Assembly (NCBI RefSeq): GCF_000591415.1
Contig: NZ_JEMF01000004.1
Coordinates: 1-48,399 of the forward strand
Length of the DNA stretch: 48,399 nt
DNA from: Cobetia crustatorum
GTDB taxonomy: Bacteria; Pseudomonadota; Gammaproteobacteria; Pseudomonadales; Halomonadaceae
Direction of reading: 5' to 3'
The notes under the pieces were generated by a model. The model did no database searches. It had not been told where the DNA came from and was given only the letters and a program-made list of their open reading frames with translations. A program made the translations under genes and the position numbers. Shown here one piece after another: positions 40,701 through 48,399 of this stretch; position 1 is the first letter of the stretch, and each line of letters begins with the position of its first letter.

Positions 40701-43700
40701 TCACCCAGATTGCCGTTGGGTTCATCGGCAAGGTCGAACAAATCGCTAGCGGAATCGCTGGTATTGATACCCAAATCGCTGCCATCGCCGAGGCGTACGG
40801 CCAAGGCACCTGGCACTCCATTGAAGTCATCAGCCAGTACGAAACGGATATCAGCGTCTGCCGAAACCACCAATGCACTGCTATCGGATAGACCTGCAGG
40901 AATATCGATCCAATCAGATCCGATCAATACCTGCCATGTACCTGATTACTGGTAGAGCTATTACCAGTAATTGCGACATAGGTCAGCGGGGTTTCTTCGC
41001 TGGCAGCAGTGAGGCCATTTTCCTGGGTTTGATCATCAGTCGTATCACTGTACTGATCATTCAGAAGGGTGAGGAGATCGGTGCCGCTGATATTAGCGTC
41101 GGCGGTATCTTCATTGATCGCCACCACGGACTCGTCAGCACCATCGGATACAGGACGGTCGTTGACTGACGTGACCGTCAGCGTGATATTCCTGCTAACT
41201 TCCTGCTCGCCACTTTCATTAGTGCCTGCAATCAAGCCGGTATTACCGCCATCATTGAAGGTAATACCGAGTATATCTTCACCGTAGTAATCACCATCAG
41301 CGGTATACGTCTCGGCATTCAGCGCAGCTTGCAGCTGGGCTTCGGTGCCAGTGAGGGTGACGTTGCTGGTGCCATCATTGAAAGTACCGTGCTGAACGGT
41401 CAGCGTCAGTGTCAGGTTATCCGCACCAAAATCATCGGGATCATTCAGCACAACCCCCAAAGCAGATAGATTGAGGCTGGAATCTTCATTCAGCACACCG
41501 GCTTCTGGTGTGGCACTGGTGATCGTCGGGGCATCATTCTCACCCGAGACATTGATCGTGATCGAAGCAGAAGCTGATTCTTCCTGCGCATTTTCCTGAG
41601 TCGGATCACCATTACCTTCATCATTGAAGGTAATGTTCAGCTTGGCTGATTTATCGTCGTTAATATCTGCAGCGGTAAATTCAAGCGTCGCCAAGGCAGC
41701 ATTGAGGTCCGCCAGCGTTCCGGTCAATTCCAGAACGCCAGTTTCTTGACCACTGACGGTAAGCCCTATACCCGCAACAAGATCAAGCGTGCCATCGGCA
41801 AATGCTTCACCTTGTTCAACCGTTACCATCACGGTCTGGACATCGTTATAAACGTCCTGACCAAAATCATTGTCATCCGCGACAGAAATACCGGAGATGG
41901 TCAGTGGCTGACCATCATCCATCACCAGCGTTTCCGTGGGTACGGTCAAGAGCGGTACATCATTGACCGCAGTGATCGTGATGTCGGTAGTCGCCGTTGT
42001 AGTGATCGCGGTGCCATCACCATGCAGGTCGGTATCCGTCGCGGTAACGGTCAACTCCACCGTGCCATTGTCATTCTCATCTGGCTGATACTGGATATTT
42101 TTCAGCGCAGCTTTGATATCAGTCACCGTGCCGATCACAGTGATAGTGCCAGACTGGTTGCCGCTGACAACAGCATCTCCCGCAGCAGTGATCTGCAGAT
42201 TTCCCGCCGGCACACTGAGTACCACGGTGACATCTTCATCAAAACTATCAGCGTCAGTCACGGTGATGGTACCGATATCCTGATAGCCACCATCTTCCGT
42301 AACCACCAGCTCGGTAGTGTCCGGCAGAGTCACGACAGGGGCATCATTCTCTGTAGAGGCCCAAAGCTCTACGTTCGCAGTTACCGTATTGAAATCCTCG
42401 CCTATAGCCGCCCCACCTTCGTTGGCAGAGCCGCCATTCAGGCTGCCATCGCCAAGACGGTCATCCACGACGGCTTCCAACGTCCAACGCTGATCAGGGT
42501 CCTCCTCACCAGAAATCGGGTCCAACACCATCTGCACGCTCAAGGTGTCCAAAGAGGCTTGAACGGCCTCCAAGGTACCTTCAATCACCAGAGTATTGGC
42601 ATCAGTGATAACAGTGGAATCTGCACCACTGGGCAGTGCTGTCAGAACAGCGGTAGTAAACGGAACGATGGCACCGTCTTCATCCTTGAGCGAGAGTGAT
42701 ACCTTGATGCTATCAGTCTCAGCCGCATCGACACCCAGACCTGACTCGGCGTCCAGGATATCGACGTCACCAATAACAAAGGCGCCACCAAGATCCAGTG
42801 CAGAAAGTGCAGTAGAGGCCGGGATCAGCTTGTCTTCTGGCTGAGTCCCCGTGATTTCAGGAGAGTCATCCAACGGCGTGATGACAATATCAAAGGTGGC
42901 TTCATCAGTCGTCAGTGGCCCATCACTGACGGTAAAGGTGAAATCGTCAGAGCGTGTCTCACCGCCATCATGCTCGTATGAGAGCAAACCGCTATCGATA
43001 TCAGCTTGAGTGAAGGAGCTGCCGACGCGCAGCGTCTTGCCACTGACGAGCAGCGTGCCATTTTCGGGGAGGCTTTCGACAACGTAGGTCGACTGACGTG
43101 TCGTGTTATCACTATCAACTGCCTGCAAGAGGCTATTGGTAATGACCGCAATCTCACCTTCGCCAAGTGCGAGCGGATTATTGGCTGATGTTGTCGTGAC
43201 CCCCGCGGCATTCGTCACCGTCTGATCGGCAGCATCAGCGGTCAAAGGAATCATCGGAGCGTCATTGAAGGGAGTGACGGCTATCGTCACGGTGCCGGTA
43301 TTGGAGACGTTACTGGTCTCCAGGCCGTTGTCGGTTGGCGTGCTGGTGTCAGTGTCGAAAGGATCAGACGGCGCTGCAAGATCATCGCGGACGATGAAGG
43401 TGAAACTATCGTTCAGCTCATCAGTGCTTTCTCCGCCGTCATGCACGTAACGCAGGCCACTGGTTTCGCCATCAGCGTCAGCGCTCAGAATGTCCTGGGA
43501 GTACCAGACATCTTCTGAGGCTGCCATCCACTCACTGCCATCCCAGACTTGAAGCGTGCCGCCGCTCAGATCATCCAGACTGATCTGGAACCACAGATCA
43601 TCCGTTGCGCCTTCATCTCCGAGGCCCTCTTCACTGCCATCCGCATCGGTCATCACCAGATCAGTGATGCGCACGATACCGGTGCCATCCACCGTTTTCT

Positions 43701-45749
43701 CAATCACGCTGACACTGGAGTCGCTAGCCACAGGCGCATCATTGACCGGGGTCGCGTCGATGGAGAAGGTATCAATTGCAGTGAAATCACCGCCATTGGT
43801 CACGGTATAAGTGAATTCTGACTCATGATCCTCACTGCCGTCCTGCAGGAAGGTCACCAGTCCCGCGTCGATATCAGCCTGGGTGAAACTGCCATAGGCA
43901 CTAAGCGCAGTACCATCCACATACAGGGTGCCGTTGGTCGGCAATACAGACACGGTGTAGACAATCTGGCTGGTCGGGTAGGTGTAAGCCCCTGCCGTCA
44001 CCGTATATTGCAGCTCTGATGTGGAAATCACGGTAGCTGTGGTGGTGGAAGTCGCTTCCTCAACAACCAGCCCAGCATTGATCGAAATCGAATCGATTGG
44101 ATCTTGCGGGTCCAAGCCCTGTCCACCGACGCCATCATCCACCGTAAAGGTCAGCGTGCCAGTGGTGGGGGAGTTTGCGCCCCCCATGTCCCTGCATCGC
44201 CAGCAGTCTCGAAGGCCTTGAATTCGGAGTCGACCAGGCCGAAAGTGAATCCTGTATCGGTAGTGGTACCTTCCGGCGCAGACTCGGTTTGCACGTAGCG
44301 GACGAAACCGCTATCGACCTGAGCCTGAGTAAAGCTGGTACCGACGATCAACTCTACCCATTCCGGCGATTCCTCAGTGCCGACGTTGAGCTGAATCTCG
44401 CCATAGGTAGGGATAGATTGGACCGAGTAGGCAAGCTGATCCGTCGTGCTGTCCGGATCTACTGCTCCCAATGCTGCCGTGGTGATGACGACTGAGCTAT
44501 CAGCATTGGTCGTGGCATCCAATGCTTCGGTAGTCGGCGTCAGCGTCGGGTCGTCATTGTTCTCCAGAATACCGATAGTGATCGTGCGCTCACTGGAGAG
44601 CGCGTTGCCCTCACCTTCACCGCCGCCGACATCGGTAACCTTGATGGTGAAGCTAGGCCGGTCATCGAAATCAGGCTCATCGCCATCATGGGCAAAGGAT
44701 AAGTACTGAAGCTGGTCTGCCGTAAAGCTCGCCAGATCATCCGATATGCTGGAAATAACTTCATCGGCGTCGGCGATGCCGTCTTCATTCAGATCCAGAT
44801 ACAAAGTGCCACGGTCAGCGAGGTTACCGAGGTTCGTGATTTCGACCGTCGCATTGGCGGCCGCATCAGCATGTCCCGACTCTTCATCGGTGTATGTCAG
44901 CCCCAGTGACGTGCTCTGACCTTCGAACTGCTGCGAATCACCCGTCACCGCAGGCGCCGCATTATCCGGGATCAGCTCGACATTGAGCATGGCGAAGGCC
45001 TCACCACCAGCTCCATCAACGACTGTGACCGAAAAGCTGTCGGTATCCCCTACGGCAATATCACTGCCATCATGGGTATAGACGAGCTTGCTGAGCTGAC
45101 TTGCATCAAAGGTAGAACCCACAGCGACAGGAGAGCCATTGAAGGTCAACTTACCCGTGGTCGGCAGGCTATCGATCGCGAGGATCAACTGATCCTCGCC
45201 CTGCTCACCACTGGTGATATCCGGATCACTCAGGCCCAGCGCCTCGATAGAAAAAGTAAAGGTGCCCGCCTCTGTGGCAGAAGGATAGTTTTCACCACTG
45301 TCAGTAAAAACCGGATCATCATTGACTGGAGTAAGCGTCGCCACGAAATCCAGCGAGCTCCTTGATTCGCCGCCCTCGGTGAGATTCAGATTCAGGGTAA
45401 TGTCATCGGTGTAGTTCTCACCCGGAATCACGGTGACTCCCGCCAACTGATCAGTAATCTCCTGCGCCGTACCGGTAAATGCTGTGCTGCTGCCACCACT
45501 GCTGAGCACCGCACCGGCGTCTACTGCCGCCGCATCCAGGCTCAAATTCAGCGTGTACTGATCCGTCCCCTCTGCGCCCCCTTCATCCGTCACGCTCAAG
45601 CTGGAGAGTGAATACGGAGTATCCTCGGTGCCTGACAAGGTTGCTTGCATGTTGTCGCTGCTGACGTCGGCACTTTCGACAACGGTCACAGCAGCAGCAG
45701 CATCCAACAGCAGACGGGGCTCAAGAGCCTGAAGATCGAGTTCGCGCAT
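25036..45749 (-). CDS. Giant LEPR-XLL repetitive adhesin with VCBS/cadherin-like domains (four one-base frameshifts)
   Basis: A surface or biofilm adhesin of about 6,905 residues, read as five blocks (45749-44151, 44187-40924, 40927-29402, 29405-27597, then to 25036). Each break is one missing base in a short G/C run: at 44180-44185 (restoring AGTWGGANSP), 40941-40942 (GTWQVLIGSDW), 29504 (TDSQGATAEQ, as in sister repeats) and 27696 (NLPEGLVIAPATG). With four bases added the gene is 20,718 bp, a whole number of codons. The N terminus carries LEPRLLLDAA in place of a Sec signal. Then come single cadherin/CSPG-like domains, mixed VCBS and putative-Ig domains, an 11-copy VCBS array and a distinct C-terminal region. 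Very acidic, Asp-rich calcium-type loops (DxDGGND). No RTX nonapeptides or membrane anchor seen. The start ATG has no clear ribosome site. Confidence 0.88.
27845..32265 (-). repeat. Tandem array of eleven 402-bp VCBS repeats
   Basis: Eleven head-to-tail units of 134 codons, nearly identical at DNA level. Each carries DDSAAESLTESDATLATAGT, LSVSDLDTTDVVTPSV, a variable loop (AIIADTDNDG, AIIDGVSNDG, AIIANTDNDG or AIIGDAANDG), AGEAFDHLAVGESLVLDYTV and VTDSQGATAEQ. One unit contains the single-base loss at 29504. The period is exact: the GACCACGGTG-type landmark recurs at 27909, 28311 and onward. Bounds are approximate to about 10 bp. Confidence 0.88.
32962..33765 (-). repeat. Two further 402-bp VCBS repeats of the same type
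   Basis: Two more units of the 134-residue type, separated from the main array by one putative-Ig/VCBS composite module (about 32270-32960). A more divergent relative lies at about 34490-34900 (AGDSAGASLIESDAGLSA), probably an older copy from which the homogenised ones differ. Confidence 0.8.
36240..39640 (-). repeat. Second repeat family in the adhesin (alternating 'GVLSNDTDID' and 'AGEDKFTAETL' modules)
   Basis: Alternating modules of about 100-120 residues: one with DGVLSNDTDIDQGSTKTVSQ and GGGSITIAADGSYTFVPG, the other with TEDTNVTDGDLTTSGTL, GEDKFTAETLAGTYGEL and NGATLT-like QLNQGATLTDS. Copies near 38.3-39.2 kb and 36.3-36.9 kb are close relatives. Interspersed VCBS units (YTLDNANSAVQALDVGDSL) occupy about 37260-37950. 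Read as bacterial Ig/cadherin-like folds; boundaries are approximate. Confidence 0.7.
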
Positions 45750-45945
45750 CAGTGGGCACCAGTGTAATTATTTGGAGACATTTGTTAACAAAAATATACA
45801 TTACGCGCTAGAATTCAGCAAACTCTATAAAAAATTAATACTTAGATATCTAACGCTTGAGAATGCCCAACAGACCACACAATATACAAAATTTAACAAA
45901 ATGCACTAAGCCGTTGTTATAAAAGATTTTTTAACAGGCACAAAA
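45750..45945 (-). promoter_or_regulatory. AT-rich leader of the adhesin operon with two 12-bp palindromes
   Basis: This stretch is much more AT-rich than its surroundings. It holds two perfect 12-bp palindromes, TTTGTTAACAAA (45781-45792) and TTAGATATCTAA (45842-45853), about 60 bp apart, plausible operator sites. A weak sigma-70 candidate on the minus strand is TTAGAT, 18 bases, TATAGA; it overlaps the second palindrome. No strong ribosome site precedes the adhesin ATG at 45749. Regulatory function is inferred; AT-rich leaders often attract H-NS-type silencers. Confidence 0.5.
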
Positions 45946-45976
45946 AAAAGGCCGACTGCGAGGCAGTCGGCCTTTT
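45946..45976 (-). terminator. Intrinsic terminator of the tyrosine phosphatase gene
   Basis: A 14-bp perfect stem, AAAAGGCCGACTGC (45946-45959) with GCAGTCGGCCTTTT (45963-45976) and a 3-base loop. On the minus strand it is followed by a run of eight T, ideal for the gene ending at 46030. It insulates the adhesin leader from upstream transcription. Confidence 0.92.
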
Positions 45977-46029
45977 AGATACGCCAAAAAACTCTATCGA
46001 TACATAAGGTTACAGTAACTGGAGTAAGG

Positions 46030-46470
46030 CTACTTGAGCTTGGCAACCCAGAGTGCAGCAGCGTCCATCAGTTTCTTGTGGGCATGCTCAAACGCTGCCT
46101 CACTCTTCCGATAGGGATCAGGAATCTCTTCACCCTTTCCAGCGGCCAGCCAACGCCCAAACAGCATGGTCTTACCGCTGACTTGGGGGGCCATCTGATT
46201 GATGGCACGACGATGCCCATCGCTCATGACCAGCACAAGATCTGCTGCAGTCAACATCTCTATCGATACCTGACGGGCGCGATGGTGCTCAACCTCCAAT
46301 TCCGAGGCCGTGGCCATTCTTGCAGCGGTTGGCTCTACCGGATGATCAACCAGAGCCCCCACGCCTGCAGAGTGTACGGTCTTACCCGGCAATGCCTTAC
46401 GTAATAGCGCCTCCCCTACTGGGCTGCGACAGATATTGCCGGTACATATCACCAGAATGTTGTTGAACAC
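46030..46470 (-). CDS. wzb: Low-molecular-weight protein-tyrosine phosphatase (Wzb/Etp type)
   Basis: Cysteine phosphatase of 146 residues. The P-loop CTGNICRS lies at residues 9-16, and the general acid is in DPYR near 118. In gammaproteobacteria this family (Wzb, Etp) dephosphorylates the Wzc/Etk tyrosine autokinase and so controls capsule or exopolysaccharide assembly. The kinase and glycosyltransferase genes expected nearby are not in this window; here the gene stands alone with its own terminator. The start is GTG at 46470 with AGGA upstream. The low-molecular-weight phosphatase class is certain; the wzb name is by family. An arsenate-reductase role is less likely because the arsenate-specific cysteines are absent. 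Confidence 0.88.
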   Translation of the reverse strand: MFNNILVICTGNICRSPVGEALLRKALPGKTVHSAGVGALVDHPVEPTAARMATASELEVEHHRARQVSIEMLTAADLVLVMSDGHRRAINQMAPQVSGKTMLFGRWLAAGKGEEIPDPYRKSEAAFEHAHKKLMDAAALWVAKLK

Positions 46471-46776
46471 GCCGTATTCCTCTCCTTGCGAACCTTGCTG
46501 ACTCTGAACGTGAGATCTGCCTCGAGTTCATTGCCGTCCAAAAGCTAGCATTGTCGCATGCTCTGCCAGTTAGAGCAGACTCTGTGCAATGCACTTTATC
46601 GCACAGTAATTGTTCAAGAGCAGTCGCTGTTCTCTTACGGCAACACTGCGATGACGCAACCAATTCAATGAATACCCTTGAAGACCACTTACCGCACCAC
46701 AAGTGTTAGGGGACACGATGGATCGTGCCAACACCGGCGATCTCATGCTGACAGAGCAACCCTTACGGGAGGCAAG
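46471..46776. other. Divergent intergenic region, phosphatase / aldehyde dehydrogenase
   Basis: 306 bp holding the 5' regions of both neighbours. A plus-strand frame is open from 46678, but its residues before 46777 do not look like an aldehyde dehydrogenase. Otherwise no gene, RNA or clear operator is seen. Confidence 0.45.
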
Positions 46777-48158
46777 ATGAGCAACAAGACACTGACCGCT
46801 ACAAATCCGGCCAATGACAATGTCCTCAATGAATATGCCACGTTAAGCAAGGATGATCTGGCCCGCAAGCTAGACCAGACCCGCGAGTCTTACCCAGCTT
46901 ACAGCCAACTACCGCTAGAAGAGCGTGCCCGTCGACTGAATGTGCTTGCTGATCTCATCGATGAGCACAAAGAGGAGATGGCTACCCTGATCGCCCGTGA
47001 AATGGGCAAGCCCTATCAACAGGGTCTCAGCGAAACCCAGATTTCTTCCAGCATCACCCGTTTTTACGCCGATAACCTCGACGAGCTGATGGACCCGGAA
47101 CCCCGTGATGTCGAGGGTGCCGAAAGCGCCATGATCATCAAGGATCCAATGGGTGCAGTCCTGGGCGTGATGCCTTGGAACTATCCGCTGTACCAGGTCG
47201 TCCGCTTTGCAGCGCCCAACCTGGCGGGTGGTAATGTCTGCCTGCTCAAGCACGCTTCCAATGTGCCTGGCTGCGCCGAACTTATCACTCAGCTCTTCCA
47301 TAAGGCAGGCTTCGAGGAAGGTGTGTTCACTTGGCTACCCATCGGCGCTGAGATGGTGGAAAGCATCATCAACGACCCGATTGTCTGCGGTGTGACATTG
47401 ACGGGGAGCGAAGAAGCCGGGCGTAAGGTTGCCCAGCAGGCTGGCGCAGCGCTCAAGCCGAGTGTGCTGGAGCTCGGCGGGATAGACCCCCTGATTGTGC
47501 TGGATGACGCCGAGATCGAGCGGGCCGTCGATCTCGCCATTGCTGGTCGCTTTGATAATACCGGCCAGAGCTGCGCAGCCTCCAAGCGCTTGATCGTCGA
47601 TAAATCACTGGCCAAGGACTTCACAGCGCGCCTGATCGAGAAAGTGAAGCAGATGCGCATGGACGACCCGCTGGTCGAAGGCATCGATATCGGGCCGATG
47701 TCGCGCAAAGACCTGCGCGATGATCTACACGATCAAGTCCAGCGCGCCATCAAGGCCGGCGCCAAACTCGAATGCGGTGGTGAAATTCCTGACCGCGCCG
47801 GTGCTTGGTATCCGCCGACGGTGCTGAGCAACGTCACGCAGGCAACCCAGCCTTCAATGAAGAGCTATTCGGCCCGGTGGCGTCTGTCGTGATTGCCGAG
47901 AATGAAGACCATGCCATCCAGCTGGCGAACGACTGCCCTTATGGCCTCGGCAGCACAGTGGTATCAAAGGATCTCGAGCGCGGTGAGCGCGTCGCTCGCC
48001 AGCTCGAAGCGGGCATGAGCTTCGTGAATCGCCCGACAACACCCTTCGCTCAACTGCCGTTTGGTGGCGTTAAAGGCAGCGGCTATGGCCGCGAGCAGAG
48101 CGAATATGGCTTCGGTGCCTTCATGAATATTCGCACCGTCTATGTCGCCAAGCACTAA
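46777..48158 (+). CDS. NAD(P)-dependent succinate-semialdehyde-type aldehyde dehydrogenase (one-base frameshift)
   Basis: Oxidises an aldehyde, most likely succinate semialdehyde, to the acid. The Sad/YneI-like branch is suggested by MPWNYPLYQVVRFAAPNLAG and LLKHASNVPGCAELI. The catalytic Cys is in NTGQSCAASKR, the general base Glu in LELGGIDP, and the cofactor loop is TGSEEAGRKV. The frame breaks at 47841-47842: the strand reads ACGCAGGCAACCCAGCC, and one more G gives VTQGNPAFNEELFGPVAS, the conserved motif. The corrected gene is 1,383 bp, 460 residues, the usual length. The ATG at 46777 has GGGAGG upstream. Probably a sequencing error rather than a pseudogene. The substrate is inferred from subfamily pattern. 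Confidence 0.86.
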
Positions 48159-48227
48159 GACACAGACATGAGTCTTGAGGCTTTAGTCCTCCACTGGTAA
48201 TGACTTGTCGCAAGAACATTGCCTAGC

Positions 48228-48257
48228 AAAACGCCCCGCTATGTAGCGGGGCGTTTT
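48228..48257 (+). terminator. Intrinsic terminator after the aldehyde dehydrogenase gene
   Basis: AAAACGCCCCGCT (48228-48240) pairs with AGCGGGGCGTTTT (48245-48257) around a 4-base loop, followed by GTTTG. It lies 70 bp after the stop at 48158 and can act in both directions. From here to the window end no gene is supported. Confidence 0.9.
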
Positions 48258-48399
48258 GTTTGTTGCCTGGCATTATCTCCTACATAGTCACACAGCCCTG
48301 CTCACAAGCCTCTCCCCCCAACATCAGTAGTCGCATTAATGACGGTCAGCCTCATCAACGTGATGCAGGACTTGAAGTCAGTGCATCCATGGAGAGTCC

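Noticed and set aside
25036-45749. RTX toxin/adhesin with type I secretion signal
   Set aside because: No GGxGxDxxx nonapeptides were seen, and no ABC transporter gene is nearby. The calcium-type Asp motifs belong to VCBS/cadherin-like repeats.
45700-45749. LapG-type TAAG/PAAG cleavage site in the adhesin N terminus
   Set aside because: The N terminus has LEPRLLLDAAAA followed directly by repeat-type domains; no Lap-like retention module or clear cleavage site, and no lapG/lapD genes in the window.

Overview
The window looks like chromosomal DNA of a gammaproteobacterium, most likely a member of the Halomonadaceae (Halomonas-like). This rests on gene content and protein style: a homogentisate pathway cluster, Cry-DASH, RegB/RegA, LrgAB, 3-hydroxybutyrate dehydrogenase and a very large acidic adhesin typical of marine bacteria. 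The genus is an inference. I saw no tRNA, rRNA or CRISPR.

Layout. 1-3.9 kb: homogentisate catabolism operon hmgA-fah-maiA (minus strand) with a divergent MarR-type regulator. 4.1-7.6 kb: Cry-DASH photolyase/cryptochrome and a RegB/RegA redox two-component pair (plus). 7.7-9.5 kb: enoyl-CoA hydratase and 3-hydroxybutyrate dehydrogenase (minus). 9.7-12.8 kb: a QseBC/PmrAB-like two-component pair and an unrecognised gene (minus). 13.1-14.3 kb: lrgA-lrgB (minus). 14.5-17.6 kb: a GAF-PAS-GAF-PAS-GGDEF-EAL protein (plus). 17.7-45.7 kb: one long minus-strand locus, transcribed from 45.75 kb downward. It encodes a giant repetitive adhesin of about 6,900 residues, a TolC-family outer-membrane lipoprotein interrupted by a 1,198-bp IS3-family element, two HlyD-type adaptors, and a fusion of an M50 (site-2 protease) membrane peptidase with a third adaptor. 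46.0-48.2 kb: a low-molecular-weight tyrosine phosphatase (minus) and a succinate-semialdehyde-type aldehyde dehydrogenase (plus).

The adhesin locus is the most interesting part. The adhesin starts with an LEPR-XLL motif (LEPRLLL), has no RTX nonapeptide repeats, and no ABC transporter lies nearby. The neighbours instead supply a complete envelope path (inner-membrane M50 peptidase/adaptor, membrane-anchored adaptor with a GAF-like cytoplasmic domain, periplasmic adaptor, TolC-like exit duct). I infer a dedicated export or processing machine for LEPR-XLL adhesins that differs from ordinary type I secretion. In this isolate the exit-duct gene is broken by the IS, so the system is probably off. 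A multidomain c-di-GMP enzyme is encoded convergently, right at the end of the operon.

Sequence quality. Six otherwise intact genes carry ten indels in all. Eight are single-base losses in short G/C runs, one is an extra base in a G9 run, and one small indel is ambiguous. Correcting them restores conserved motifs and whole-codon gene lengths each time, so most are probably sequencing errors and the genes are described here as whole genes. The IS insertion in tolC is different: it has clean ends and a 4-bp target duplication, and is real.
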